Below are positions 1 to 12,145 of a stretch of DNA of 64,000 nucleotides, piece by piece. A model generated the notes under the pieces. That model worked only from the letters and a program-made list of their open reading frames with translations, did not search any database and was not told where the DNA came from. Source of the DNA: Nymphaea colorata (Eukaryota; Streptophyta; Magnoliopsida; Nymphaeales; Nymphaeaceae); contig NC_045138.2 of assembly GCF_008831285.2 (NCBI RefSeq), positions 37,253,115 to 37,317,114 on the forward strand, written 5' to 3'. The stretch's first letter is position 1, and each line of letters begins with the position of its first letter. Made by a program: the position numbers and the translations under genes.

Positions 1-681
1 CCATGTAGGCTGGCCCTCTCCTCCCTCCGCCGCCCCTGCATACAAGCATACAAGCTTTTAGAAAAAAGATCGATTTCTTTTTGTAGTTGGATCTGTTTTC
101 CATTAGATTTTAACGCGGGGCTCACGATTAAACCCCACCTCAGAAAAACGAATCCGCTCAACTCCCGGAAAAACCAGATTCTCTCGCCGTGAACGACACA
201 AAATGCACACGAAAATCAGGCAACACGCCAGGTCTGGGCGCCCACATTTCAAGCCCAGAAAGATTTAGAAACAAGGCAGTTCGTCGGATATTCTAATCCA
301 AATTCAAACGTAAAGATTCTAAGCAAGCCCACATTTAATGCTGGTTCTGCAGGTCGCCATATCAACTATATTTTTTTAAACAATATTTATGGTTGAATAT
401 GCGTTTGTTTCGCTTCTCATTTCTCGAATCATTTTTGTTTATTCCACATTGATAGTAATTAACCTAACGACTCATGAAACTCTTGAAATAAAAATGTCTC
501 CTGGTTTTGTTAGCAAGGGACAGATGGGTCGATGACCATGTTCAATAAGTTAAAAGATCTGTATTATATGATGACTTGATTGGATTATCAAGTCAGCTTG
601 CCGAATCGAAAAAACATTTAGCTCGCAATCTGTATCTTACGGGCTGAGAAGGACTCCACTCGTCCGGTAGGTGGATTTGTG

Positions 682-771
<90 letters not shown>

Positions 772-2742
772 AAGATAAACATTCAAGAACATTTCTTACA
801 AATCTAGCACGTAAGGGTCTCTCTCTCACTCTTTCTTTTATATATATATATATAATTTAGATTATTGGGGTGCAAACTATTTGCTAATAGTTGAGCTACC
901 TTGAGGTTGGTGTGGAAACTGCACATGCCAGCCTGTGCGAACCCCGATAAATGTTTTATTGTGATGACATTGACTTAAATTTGGGCCTATGCGGTGCCCA
1001 CACCAGACCCAAGCGTGTGCCCGCAGGCCTACATGGATCCGGCCCATTGGGACAATTGAATGGATTATGGCTTTTCAATAAAAATTTTATGGCTCCACCA
1101 TTGAAAGAGTGATCTAATGCGATCGCAGGGTTACTCTCACTAGCAAAGACATAAATTTTGAATGTTAATGTTTCAAGGGGCACCTATAAAGCAAATATAT
1201 GAAATTATTAACATAAAAATAGGTAAAGTTTGTGAGGCTGGTGTGGGCAACTGCCCACGCTACCCACTATGTGGTTCCGATAGCTGGCAGCAATGATGTG
1301 GCGGCTTCGGATTCGACTTGACCATGATCCTGATGATCGAATAAGGCGCAACTTTCTTTTATGTGGAGGAAAACTGTTGATCTATCTTATGTCGCTACCT
1401 GCAAAATCAACTTTATAACGCCAATAATATCACCGGCCACCTTACCTTTCATGTGTACACTATACACCAGAGCTTACTCACTCAGTATTGAACATAGCGT
1501 GAGCACCCCACCCCACAATAAAGGACTGGGGACCTTACTCCTTGGAAATGCATGAGCTGCCTTCTTTGAGTAACGTCTCAATTAATATATACAGCCATGG
1601 AACAAAGAGAGAGGTTTTTAATGCGTCCAAGGAGACCAGCTCAAACTTACAAGGCGTCTCTGTCATTCCCCAAGGGAAAGAAAACGAACTCTCTCAGAGA
1701 CCAACGAAAGCAAAGGTGAATAGTTAAAAAAAAAAAAAGGGAGGCAAAACCCAAAGAAGAAGAAGGAGGCGACAATCTCGGGCCACCGTCCCTCGTTTAG
1801 CAAATAAAGGAATAAGTAGGGGGTGATGCGAATAAATCTTTTTTCCTGTAGGTATCGGTTAACTTTCCCTTCCGCCATGCAGAAAAAGGCAAAGAAGCAC
1901 CGTTTCCTTTGCTTTTTCTCTTTTCAGTTCCCCTCTCCCTTAAAAATTGCTTCCCCTTTTTGTCGTCTTGTGGGGAACCCCTTCGGTCAAAGGCCCCCGA
2001 ATTGACCGTTCCACAAAATCTGAGCCCCCCTGGGCCTCTCTCTCTATCTGTCTTTCTTTTTCTTTCTTTGAGGGAGTTGTTGAGCCTAGAGCGAACCCAG
2101 CCAAGATGGTAGGTGCTGATGGGCTCGCACCCGGCTCGTTTCAGACTGGGTGAAACAGAGTGGACCAAGTTGACTAGGTTCTTGACCGGGGTTTCGTTCT
2201 AGTGAGACACATTCTCTCTCTATCTCTCTCTCTCTTCATCGGCAAGTGCATTGAAGGCGTCCACGAGGGACGGGCAAGGGTGCATGTGCGGACTGGCAGT
2301 CACGGCTTTCCCTTCCTTTGGATGGAAGTGCACCAACTGCACATCGCCCATGTGAACACCTCTCTCTCTCTCTTATATTTTATTTTAATATGTATATGCA
2401 TACATATATTTTTATTTATGCCGCTCCTTGTTCTGTGTTTTTAATAAGTATTTTGTGCACAAAGATCCATATAGCAAAGCTGACACACAACAGGCCCTCT
2501 CTTACCACTTGCATCTTCCCCCCTCAAAAAGACTGGCCCTCACATCTCTCTCTACATTGCCTCTGACTGCTCATCTCTCCTTCTCTCTCTATCTGCCTCT
2601 TACAAACAAGAAGCATCTTTCTCCATTATCAAAATACTCACCATCTCTCTCTCTCTCTTCTCTCTTCTCTTTCTGCGTCGTGTTCCCCCTCTGTCTTTCT
2701 CTCTTTCTTTCTGTAAACCGATGTGGAATAGAGAAACAATCG
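1..2742. other. Intergenic region, no gene seen
   Basis: No reading frame here resembles a known protein. The stretch holds a CT/TA microsatellite near 684-769, a smaller one near 820-853, and two short pieces (about 890-945 and 1230-1275) with a 'gtgtgggcaactgcccac'-like motif. That motif recurs near 5937 and 24126 and looks like a dispersed repeat end. From about 2200 the sequence becomes pyrimidine-rich (CTCTCT tracts at 2210-2240, 2360-2375 and 2540-2710), which is typical of plant promoters and 5' UTRs and probably belongs to the gene starting at 2928. Confidence 0.6.
684..769. repeat. Compound (CT)n(TA)n microsatellite
   Basis: A perfect CT dinucleotide run of about 30 bp passes directly into a TA run of about 56 bp. 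This is a compound simple repeat, expected to be length-polymorphic. Confidence 0.95.
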
Positions 2743-2811
2743 ATGACGTTTGGTAAAACCAAGGAAGCAATGATATCTCCGAGCTGTTCCTCGCTCTCCC
2801 CACCTTGGTAA
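2743..2811 (+). other. Possible upstream ORF of the Glu-rich gene
   Basis: ATG at 2743 opens a 22-codon frame ending in TAA at 2809-2811, about 115 bp before the main start at 2928. A second tiny frame (2898-2918) ends just before the main start, and an ATG at 2918 overlaps it in another frame. If the transcript starts upstream of 2743, these could dampen translation. No transcript evidence is available. Confidence 0.3.
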
Positions 2812-2927
2812 GCGAGAGGGGTTGCAGGCAGAGCCACTGCTTCACCAGGGCGAGCGAGAGAGAGAAGAGTGGTGGGGTGGGGAGTGTGTCGAGACCCATG
2901 AGCGGTGGCGTCGTGTGATGGGCGGTG

Positions 2928-5258
2928 ATGACGATGACGATCACGGAAGCAGAGAGAGCGACGTCGCACCATCACCACCACCATCACCACCGGACGAGCG
3001 GTAGCGAGCTCTTCGTCTGCTTCACGTCCCGCGGCTCCTCCTCCTCCTCCTCCTCCGCCTCCATGATGAAGCTTGCCTCCTCCTCTTCCTCCTCGGCGAA
3101 GGCGTCGATCCTCAGCCCCGGCAGGTCCGACAAGCTCAGGGAGGCCCCCGCCAGCAGGCGGCTCAAGGCCAGCGGCAGCATCAAGGGTCAGTCGAGCCCC
3201 ATGCTCTTCGCCACCGGCAAGAAGAGGAACGGCTCCGGCTTCGAGACCCAAGAGCCCACCTCCCCTAAGGTTACGTGCATCGGCCAGGTGAGGGTGAAGA
3301 CCAAGCAAGGGAAGAAGAAGATGAGGGTCGGGAGAGGCGGAGAGGCGAGCAGCTTCTCCAAGAGAGAGCACCACCCGCACGAAGAGTGCCTCCCCCACAG
3401 GACTCAACGATGGAGTCACATCTTTTGCTTCAAAAAGGAGATCTCTTTCAGTATCTGTGAGGCCATCAGGGAGTTCACTTGTTTCTTGCCCTGTACTAGT
3501 GGTGGAGACGGTGGTGGTCACGGCGAGAGGTCGTCAGCGACTTCGCCGGCGGCGGTAAGGGACGATGGCAAGGAGAGGGACGGCGTGTCGACGGCTTGCG
3601 GAGCGGTGTTTGCTAAGTGGCTGATGGTTTTGCAGGATGGTGACGAGAAGAGGTTGAGGGAGGAGGTGCCTCTCACAGGTGATGGTCGTGCTGCGTCTGC
3701 TGCGCAGGCGGTGGTGGTGCTGCAGGATGAGGAAGAGGAGATCGGAGGGAAGTGCACGAGGGCAGAGGAGGAAATGGGCAGAGAGATGGAGGCTTGTTTC
3801 AAGGAGAGTAACAAAGAAGAGAAAGGAGATGAAGAAGAAGAGGAGAAGATCGTGGTGCCGCCGAAGAATGCTCTGTTGCTGATGAGGTGTAGATCTGATC
3901 CGGTGAGAATGGCAGCTCTAGCTAGCAGATTCTGGGAGTCTCCTGTTGTTGCCAGGCCGCATGTAGAAGATGAGGAAGAAGACGAGGAAGAGGACGACGA
4001 AGAGGACGACGAAGAGGAAGAAGAGGACTATGAGGACGTTGTGGAAGAGAGGAAGGATGATGAGGCAGAGGGGATGCTCGACAGAATGGAAGAGGAAGAT
4101 GAGATAATGACATTGGCGAAGGAGGAAAGAGAAACGAATGAAGAGGAGGAGGAGGAGGAGGAGGTTGAAGAGGAGGAAGAGGATGCTGATGTATTTGTAG
4201 ATCTTGAAACGCAAGAAGAAAATGAACTTAAAGGAGAAGTGGATGAGGAAAGAGAAGATGGAGAAAAGGAAATTGAAGAGGAGAAAGAAGAGGGGGAGCA
4301 AGAGAAGGAAAAAGAAGAAGATCTAGTGATCGTGGAAGAGGAAAAGGGTGAGCTGAACGTGGTCATACAAGAAATATCTTCGGAGGCTAAAGAAGAAGAT
4401 GGCGGTCAGCTTTTAGATAAAATAGAGCCAAGTGAAGTCCTTTTGGAAGAAAGAAAAGACGAAGGTGAAGAGACAGAGGTGGAGAAGGAGAATCCAGGGG
4501 AAGAGCTTTCCCAAATAAGTGTTTCCCCGGAAAGTGAAGATGAAGCTCCCGTTACAAGCTTGGAGAAAGAAGAACAATGCAAGGATCATCCTCTAGACAA
4601 AGAGGAACCACGGCAAAGCACCGGCCAACGAGAGGAACAAAAGAAAAAAGAAACAGGGGACTTCCACCAAGCTGTTTCTGTCTTGGCACATCAAGAAGAG
4701 GCAGCGGCAGACAAAGGAGGAGAAGAACAAGAAGAGGATAAGTATCCGAGCAACAAACTCCAACTCCAGGAGTTTAGAGGGGATGAAAAGAAGAGAGAGA
4801 GGAAGGAAGCGAGAAAGAGAGAGGCTAAAAGAGATGAAGAGAAAGAGGAAGGCGAGGCGCCTCTGCCAGATTGCCTGTTGCTGATGATGTACGAGCCAAA
4901 ACTGTCAATGGAGGTGTCGAAGGAGACGTGGGTGTGCAGCAGAGACTTCGTCTGGCACCGACCGCGACGCCAAGATAGGAAAAAACAGCAAGACAAGGGC
5001 GCAGAAGAGGAGAAGACGAAGAAACAAGAGGAGAGAGAGACGAAGAAGAGGGTGAGCTTCGAAGAGCGGCCGCAGAAGAAGTCGCCGTCCATGGCGAAGC
5101 TGATCGAGCAGAAGCTGGTGAACGCATACGAGCCGTTCGTTTTGACGAGGTGCAAATCTGAGCCGATGAGGTCGACTTCCTCGGTGAGCCTTGTGCCGGA
5201 GACCTGTTTCTGGAAGACGAGGAAGCTCTACAGGCCGTATCTGGGTATGGGGTTCTGA
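2928..5258 (+). CDS. Plant-specific glutamate-rich protein of unknown function
   Basis: Intronless frame of 776 residues. The start is ATG 2928; the frame is closed upstream by TGA at 2916-2918, and ATG 2934 is an alternative. The N-terminus has an eight-His run (residues about 15-22), then FVCFTSRG and a Ser-rich stretch. Next comes the block SPKVTCIGQVRVKTK (near residues 110-125), which I recognise from a family of uncharacterised plant proteins, followed by a CEAIREFTCFLPC-type motif. From about residue 345 to 640 the chain is mostly Glu/Asp/Lys and is probably disordered or a charged single helix. Two copies of an LxRC(R/K)S(D/E)PxR motif occur, one near residues 318-328 before the acidic part and one near the C-terminus, which ends KLYRPYLGMGF. 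There is no signal peptide or membrane segment. Function unknown; the charge suggests a scaffold or nuclear/cytoskeletal role, which is only inference. Family recognition is fairly sure. Confidence 0.85.
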   Translation: MTMTITEAERATSHHHHHHHHRTSGSELFVCFTSRGSSSSSSSASMMKLASSSSSSAKASILSPGRSDKLREAPASRRLKASGSIKGQSSPMLFATGKKRNGSGFETQEPTSPKVTCIGQVRVKTKQGKKKMRVGRGGEASSFSKREHHPHEECLPHRTQRWSHIFCFKKEISFSICEAIREFTCFLPCTSGGDGGGHGERSSATSPAAVRDDGKERDGVSTACGAVFAKWLMVLQDGDEKRLREEVPLTGDGRAASAAQAVVVLQDEEEEIGGKCTRAEEEMGREMEACFKESNKEEKGDEEEEEKIVVPPKNALLLMRCRSDPVRMAALASRFWESPVVARPHVEDEEEDEEEDDEEDDEEEEEDYEDVVEERKDDEAEGMLDRMEEEDEIMTLAKEERETNEEEEEEEEVEEEEEDADVFVDLETQEENELKGEVDEEREDGEKEIEEEKEEGEQEKEKEEDLVIVEEEKGELNVVIQEISSEAKEEDGGQLLDKIEPSEVLLEERKDEGEETEVEKENPGEELSQISVSPESEDEAPVTSLEKEEQCKDHPLDKEEPRQSTGQREEQKKKETGDFHQAVSVLAHQEEAAADKGGEEQEEDKYPSNKLQLQEFRGDEKKRERKEARKREAKRDEEKEEGEAPLPDCLLLMMYEPKLSMEVSKETWVCSRDFVWHRPRRQDRKKQQDKGAEEEKTKKQEERETKKRVSFEERPQKKSPSMAKLIEQKLVNAYEPFVLTRCKSEPMRSTSSVSLVPETCFWKTRKLYRPYLGMGF

Positions 5259-7601
5259 AAAAACAGTGGGTGAGTTTCCGGTCGCGGTTGTCGCCGGGAA
5301 GATGGGGTTTTCGTGTAGTTTGCTTTTTTCGGCCCTTTTCTTTTTTAACCTTTGTACATCTTTTCCTCTTCGTTTTTCACCTTTTAACGCCCTGTCTCCC
5401 TCTTTTAGATGTATTCTTTTACCATCTTTGTTCATTGTAACTCTTTGTTGTGCCTTCTTTTCCCGTCTACCATCTAAAAGGATATTATTTGCATCTCTCT
5501 CTCTCATCCATATTTCATCATGTTGGTGGACTGAGTGAAAACATAACATAGCTTGTGCGATACCATACTTCACCTAAGTTCTAATGCAACTTCAATCTCT
5601 AGAGGTAGGAGGAACGAAGGGGTCCACAGGTTATCAATTCTTCATGGAATTTTTAATTGGTAAGTTGCATTTTCTATGAACAATCGAGCTAGACCAGTGA
5701 TTTGGTTTTTTGTTTCAGGAAGGAGAAGATCAAAATGTCCAAAAGGAGGAGATAGAAAGTCGTTCCATCACCCATGTCTATATTCTTCAACCTTTATACA
5801 GTTTCTCACTCCATCAAAACGATTTCAGTGTTTCCGAACTATACCCACTATGGAGAAAAGAATATTGCATCAAACTATGGAGAGAACTGCGTCTCGTTAA
5901 CGTCTTAAAGCCGGTAAACCCACTATGTGTAACTGGACTGGTGTGGGCTATTGCCTACGCCAGCCCCTTAAATCGAATTGTCGATTAAGCTGGACATATG
6001 TTCAGCTAGATCCAGCCACATATTGTTGACACCAAACCTAAGTCAGTATCCCGCAAGCACTCACTCTTCTAAACAAAATATCAATTAGTACCAACATTTT
6101 CTTGCTCCGCCCTTGGGCCGCAGGATGGCTAATCCCAGGTTTCCACCGGCTTCACAAGACCTAAATGTTTGGATTTGTCCCATATATATTTCCCACAGTT
6201 CAGTAGAATGTTCCACTGGAACCTAATTTAATGTACATCTGCATCTAACTTTTTTCTCTATTTAAATATATAATGATATATACATTATGTTTATCTATTA
6301 AATTATATTTAAAATATTTTTTTTATTAGAATCGGGCCGAGCTGACCCTCAAACCTCCTTTTAACACCGTTCGCTGCTCTCTTTACTTGAATCTGGTTGC
6401 ATGCAGTTAGTTAGAACGACCAAGAAAGAGATACGACGTTTTGAGCTTAAGCTTTATTTGGACCAAAGTCGTGTGGATTCTGTGCAAGAGCTTGTGGTTG
6501 TATTCACTTTTCCAGTAGCTTTTCTTGCAGAGAAAGTGCTTAAAATTACTCAACCTCCCAATTTCCAAAGTAATTTAAAATTACTTAGCTTGAGACATAC
6601 CCTACATATTTGGGCCACTGGGTCGAGCTCGTCCTTGAAAACTGAACCTAGAGATTTGCATTAAATTTCTACGTATTTCTTTTTTCACAACTATATATTA
6701 ATCTGTTCCTACCCAACTTGTATAATAACTTGGGAATTTCTTTTGATGGTGCGTTACTGTAGATTCAAAATGTTGTTCCTCTTGACATCTTATGCGCTCA
6801 GGAATCACGTATCTTGGTTTGCTCGCACCTTCGTTCACCAGAAATAGTTGGATGACAACATATTGTCCCGGCGATTGGCCTGACTCGGGCCACAGAGTGT
6901 CCAATTGGTGGCAAACCCATTGAAGCCAATCGCTGTATTTTTTGCCTTTGTTTGATCTCTTTTATTGTTTTGTTATTATATGTTTATTGATTGAGGTAAT
7001 GGGTACTTAGGATTTGATATTTTGAGGGGTTTATTATGTATACATGCCAAGTGTTTGTTGAATTTGCAAAGAAAACCACGTAGAGGGAAGTCGGTCATTT
7101 GGACCTTTGGGTTTCACCCTAACAAATGGCAGCCTTGAGTGCGTAGGATCTCATGAAAGGCACCCAAGGTGGGCTTGTGCTGCAAGCACCCACAACCCTC
7201 CCTTGAAAGTTCATCTTTTGCTCCATCAATCCACTAAACTGAAAGAAAGAGTAGCAGACGAATGAAAGTTCTGTTTGTTCACAAGCTCTTGCGGAGTGCA
7301 GCTCTTAGAGTAATTAGCCAGAACAAAGATTCATATTTATTTATCTGCGCCTGTAAGTGGCACCAATTAGTAACCTTCCATAACACTATTTCAACGACGA
7401 CGCTGATGTCAAAGATGCTCTGCTGCCAATAATTATTTCTGCCATCTTACAGCAGACTACGGTTTTCGTGACTGATCATCTAATTTGACCTAATTAATTG
7501 TTGGCTCGTCCATTTTTAATTGGTGACTTTAATCTTCATCTGCATGGGCAAAGCCGTGGCTTCATTTCATTCTTTATTTTATTGGTCTTACTCTTACCAT
7601 G

Positions 7602-7681
7602 CGTATTGATGTTCTGAGTTCGAACTTCACTACCATTGTTACGTATTGATGTTCTGAGTTCGAACTTCACTACCATTGTTA
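7602..7681. repeat. Two-copy 40-bp tandem duplication
   Basis: The unit beginning 'cgtattgatgttctgagttc' occurs at 7602 and again at 7642 with essentially no mismatch. The near-identity suggests a recent replication slip. Confidence 0.9.
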
Positions 7682-8709
7682 AGTCACGAGGAGTACATCC
7701 TTGTGTTTTAATATTGTAGTCTGTGGTAGTTTTTGTTTCTTCTTAACTTGAGTTCAGACTTGGCACACTGGCGAAACCAGATACTTCTAGCTAAGAGGCA
7801 CTAGTTATAAGATTGTGAATTTTTAGGAGGGACCAATATATAAATGAGAAAAATTTACTATAAAGTATCAATATTAAAATAAGCAGCATTTTTAATTTGT
7901 TCGTCTGCATGGGCAATTGCTCACACATGCCTCCGCCCCTGACTTTGGCATCGCAGGCTTCCTGGTAAAACTACAAGCATCTTAGTCCATCTCATACTTC
8001 ACTAGATTCAGATTCACCAGATTGATCAAGAGTCGCTTCCGCCCTTATGCGTACGCACTGACCAACGCCTTCCTTTATGTATCACGCCTATGATCCTTGT
8101 CATCGTCTATGAATTTCAATAAATTTCCCATTCACTTAGTAAAGAAGACAGTTTACAGAAAGCTCGTTGGCTGCCAACTGGTATCAACACATACTGACTA
8201 TATAGCCGGTTGGTGGAACGAAAATGAACGTAAATTGTACCGTTAAATACTTCTTGAATTTTAAAATTTCCTAACTTCTTGTGACATACCCACCTGGCTG
8301 ACCAAGAGCCCATGCTTCTCGAACTAAGACACAGATCGGCTTTGTTATAGCTAGGTCATGAGTCAGCGACTTAATTGACTCATCTACATCTAAGCATCAA
8401 GTGAACCTAATGGCTCATTTTGAAACTGATCACTCAAGCTTCTATACTTTGAGTTGAGACACAGACTAGTAATTAGTTTAGTCACATGGGTACTTTGGTA
8501 AGGTCCACATACCCGTATTACCATACCCTTAAAGTGAGTACTTGGACACACTTGGGTACCTTTTAACTCGAAGATGATCCAAACTACTTACTTGATTTAA
8601 TTTGTTCTAATTCAGTTTTCATTCTAGTTTTAAAGTTATTGTTCATTAACATACAATGTTCTTATTTATTTGTTTATTTAATGCTGCTTTCATTTTGATT
8701 TTTTTTGTG

Positions 8710-8716
<7 letters not shown>

Positions 8717-8754
<38 letters not shown>
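8717..8754. repeat. (CA)n(TA)n microsatellite
   Basis: About 14 CA units followed by a short TA run. Simple repeat. Confidence 0.95.
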
Positions 8755-8755
<1 letters not shown>

Positions 8756-10690
8756 CCCATACCCTCATTTCTTTAAAATTACTGTGTCCTTACTCGTATC
8801 TCTATGCCGGTGCTCGAATCATACTTATAACCATGTAACTTAGGTAATTAAACTCTCATATTGATGGACATCTTTAACTAGTATTACCGGTAGATATTGG
8901 AGTCTTCTCAAGCTATTTGTTTATTTTCTTTTAAAAGCATGTGCTCTAGTAAGTTAAGCTATATAAAAGTCTGAAAATTGAACATGGTTCCAGGAATACT
9001 TGTAACTATCCATGGCTAAACTAAACTTAGCGTTCAAATAAAAGAGAACTAAAGTACTGCTTATGTTCCAAAGCAACTGGCGCTGTCGAGCTTTTGGGAT
9101 CGGAACCTAAGCACCCAATTCGTACATTAAACTACTCGATTAGTTTGTGATACCACTGTTTAGTACAACGTCCATACCTTTTGAAAGTCGTTCTCATCAT
9201 ATCGTAATGTGGTTCAGAATGTGTTTAAAAGTTGCATGCAGATTGATTAAATCTGAAACTGAAAACCAAATTAGGATTGGATTCAGATATGGATACGGTA
9301 TAAACTTTTCTTCATTCATATTCAAGTCTGGATATAGTTAAAATTAAGTATGTATTGAATAGACTAATCAAGCTCAGTAAAAAAGTCAGCAAGTGAATTC
9401 GCTACGAACTCCGAAAGCATCAAATGAGCAAAAAACTTCGGATGAAAAGCATTCAAGCACGATAATCTCATAAAAAAGCTAATGGTTTATGGTTAATTAA
9501 GTTTCAAAAGAAGACCTTTTATGGTTAAAAGGAGGAAAGAAAAGAGTGCTTCCAGATCGAAAGCTACACCATTTCCAGCCGCGTTTGGGAATGTGAACAC
9601 AAACACAATCTTCCAAAACTCTATGCCAAATAAAGCCTAACTGAAAACATGACCCTCACCCACCCACCTCAGGCGTTAAAAATATTTATATGTTTAAAAT
9701 TTGAAAAAAAATTCCAAAATTTATGTACTTGTGTTCCACAGTATCATGTTGTGTTATTTTGCAGTTTTCTTAGGATAAACAGAGACAAAAAATGGGGCAA
9801 TATGGATTCAACATACTGGCCAATCAAATTAATTCTGATATACATCATTATGGTTGGATCCCATGGTCAAATCCAACACCACTTAATTAGATTTTTAAGT
9901 TCAAAATATAAGAACATGAATTTATTAAGAAAAGCAAATTGCACAACCTCACAGTCATTTACATTCAAACGCTTGAGAAAATTTTATTGCTAACATTGGG
10001 AAGTGGAACAATCGTGAATTTCCGGTTAGCTAAAATAGTGATAAATCCTATCAATAACATGGGTCCAATAGAAAGTCTGTCGGTTCCAAGTCTCCAGTGA
10101 CGATTGATCTAATTAAAATCTTCTTTCAATTGAAAATGATAAGAGAATACGTACGTAGGTCGTTAGAGGGAGTTCAAATAAGGAGATACAAATAGTATTA
10201 TACCATCGAACTATCTTATTTCCTTTATGTGGAGAAGTGCAATTAAGGAACTTAGAGAATATTTCATGAAATTTTTTTAACCCATATTTCAGCCTACGAA
10301 TTGGTCATATCTTGTACAGTCTCTTTAGAAATCCAAATTTGAATCTCGACAAATATAACACAAATATGTGTCTTAGTTCTTTAAGAAAAAGCAAAATGTC
10401 ACACCTTATAAATGAGGGCCTTATAACAGTCTTATACAAAAGTTATTCAAAAAATCTTCAAAAGTATATATATACTTGTTTTTCATACTACAAATTTCTA
10501 TTGCTCGATGTGCAGAATCACATCCTTGTCAGGGCGGTGGTGGGCCGGTGTTGACGGGACTCACGAGAAACGCACAGCCAAAAGGACTACTGAATTAGAG
10601 AACAAACTATAATGAGAATTCATCCTTCAACGAATTAGCCGATGGCGGAAGTCACGAAGAACGTACCACTGAACCAGTGACCAGCAGCTC

Positions 10691-10706
10691 ATTATATATA
10701 TATATA
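10691..10706 (+). promoter_or_regulatory. Candidate TATA box of OMT1
   Basis: A TATATATATATA run lies 88-103 bp before the OMT1 ATG (10794), a usual distance for a plant TATA box plus a short 5' UTR. It is the only such run within 300 bp upstream. Confidence 0.5.
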
Positions 10707-10793
10707 GACATGAGAACTGGTCTCCAAAGAGCTTACGCAGAAACTGCAGTTTCATTTGTTTGGCCTCCCACTTTCTTCCCTTACAGTGGAGCA

Positions 10794-12145
10794 ATGGACC
10801 AGAAAAAGAGCGTCCAAGAGAAGATGATGGAGATCATTGCACAGGCTAACGTGGGGAGTCTTGCCTGCTCCTACATGAAGAGCTACTCGCTCAACGCCGT
10901 CATTGAGCTCGGCATAGCAGACATCATCCACAGCCATGGTCAGCCTCTCACCGCCTCTCAGTTGGTCGCCAAGATCCCCACCAGCTCCTCCGGCGACGTC
11001 CCACGCCTGGACCGTCTGATGGGCTTCTTGGTGCACGCCGGCGTCTTTGCCGAGGTGCGAAGGCTGACCAGTGAAGGATCGTCAGAAATTTCATATGGAA
11101 TGACGCCGGTGTCTAGGCTGTTGCTAAGGGATGGCCCCCAAAGTCTGCTATCGAGTCTCCGGCTGATGCTCCATCCCTTGGTCGTTTCTTCTTGGGAAAA
11201 CTTGCCAAATTGCTTCCGATCTGGGGAGGGCTACCCTACAGCCTTTGAGGGTAAGCATGGGGCGCCATTATGGACCAAGGCGAGCCTTGATCCTGCGTTC
11301 AACAAGCTGTTCAACGAGGCCATGTCTTGCTCCTCCAAACAGCTTCTGGTCAGGATGTTTGATGGGTGCGGACAAGTTTTTGAGGGTGTGAACTCACTTG
11401 TGGATGTTGGCGGTGGGAATGGAACCGTGGCTGCTTTCCTAGCCTACGCCTTCCCTAACATCAAGTGCATGGTGTTGGACCTGCCCCATGTCGTGGCTTC
11501 TTCGTCACCTCAACCTAATGTTGTCGCCATTGCAGGTGATATGTTTGAGTCGATACCACCAGCTGATGTAATCCTTCTCAAGGTAATGTATGAGTTCATG
11601 CTGAAAAATACTAGTTACACTTCATTCTTTCTGAAGTCCATTATTCCATTGAACTTGTATGCTTGTTTTCTTGTTCAAATCTATGTGCATCCAAGCTTGT
11701 CAGTGACCGGAATGTCTTTTTAGTAGCTGGCAGTTTGGCTAGGTATAACAGGAAAATAACTTTTCAGAGAAGAAAATGAAGGCCAATTCACTGGTCTTAT
11801 ACTTTGTGATTATCTGACTATGACCTTGTTTCGATTATTGGCTGTTTGAAGGAAGTTCTGCATCACTGGGATGACGAAAAGTGCGTGAAGATACTGAAAC
11901 GTTGCAGGGAGTCTATCCCGAAACCAGGAGGGAAGGTGATCATTGTGGACATGGTGAGGACCAAGTGGCTCCATCCGACAATCGATGAAATGCAGCTGAT
12001 GCTCGATCTCCATATAATGGTAATGTTCAACGGCAAGGAACGCAATGAAGATGAATGGAAGAGGCTATTTGTTGGTGCAGGCTTCTCCAGCTATAAAATA
12101 GTTAAAACTGAGCGCGGACTCTCGCTTATAGAGGTTTTCCCTTAG
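10794..12145 (+). CDS. OMT1, class II SAM-dependent O-methyltransferase
   Basis: Two exons, 10794-11582 and 11852-12145 (donor AAG/GTAATG, acceptor TTTGAAG/GAA, phase 0), give 360 residues, the normal length for COMT-like plant OMTs. The N-terminal winged-helix dimerisation domain (about residues 15-110) contains SYMKSYSLNAVIELGIADIIH. The C-terminal Rossmann domain carries the SAM-binding motif VDVGGGNGT at 203-211 and VLDLPHVV. Exon 2 supplies the catalytic segment LHHWDDEKC (catalytic His about 267) and the KERNEDEW acidic segment. The reaction is transfer of methyl from SAM to a small-molecule hydroxyl in the cytosol; the substrate (flavonoid, stilbene, phenylpropanoid or alkaloid) cannot be read. 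Unusually, the residue after the catalytic His is His instead of Asp. The frame stays open for 39 codons upstream, but family alignment favours the MDQKK start. It is the most divergent member of the cluster. Confidence 0.92.

Larger units (their letters stand above)
5259..10690. other. Intergenic region with degraded repeats
   Basis: Nothing here reads as a recognisable protein. The first few hundred bases are probably the 3' UTR of the Glu-rich gene. There are repeat-end motifs near 5937-5980 and 7905-7945, an AT-rich piece ending in 'gggccgagc' near 6235-6345 that resembles longer copies at 27.8-28.07 kb and 51.5-51.9 kb, a perfect-looking 40-bp tandem duplication at 7602-7681, a CA/TA microsatellite at 8717-8754, and AT-rich unique-looking sequence up to the OMT1 promoter. 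Confidence 0.6.

Noticed and set aside
2589-3521. 310-codon minus-strand frame opposite the Glu-rich gene
   Set aside because: It is the complement of the Ser/His/Glu-rich coding region and of CT repeats; its composition is a mirror of the plus-strand codons and resembles no protein.
3918-4366. Ser-rich and Leu/Phe-rich minus-strand frames within the acidic region
   Set aside because: GAA/GAG repeats read backwards give TTC/CTC/CTT codons; these are shadows, not genes.
7608-7640. 'gagttcgaacttc' words resembling a tRNA/SINE B box; a similar word lies near 50945 on the minus strand
   Set aside because: No A box at the right distance, no cloverleaf and no poly-A tail; insufficient to call a tRNA or SINE.
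10677-10793. 39-codon N-terminal extension of OMT1
   Set aside because: The frame is open but starts at GTG, runs over the TATA run, and has no counterpart in the other four OMTs.
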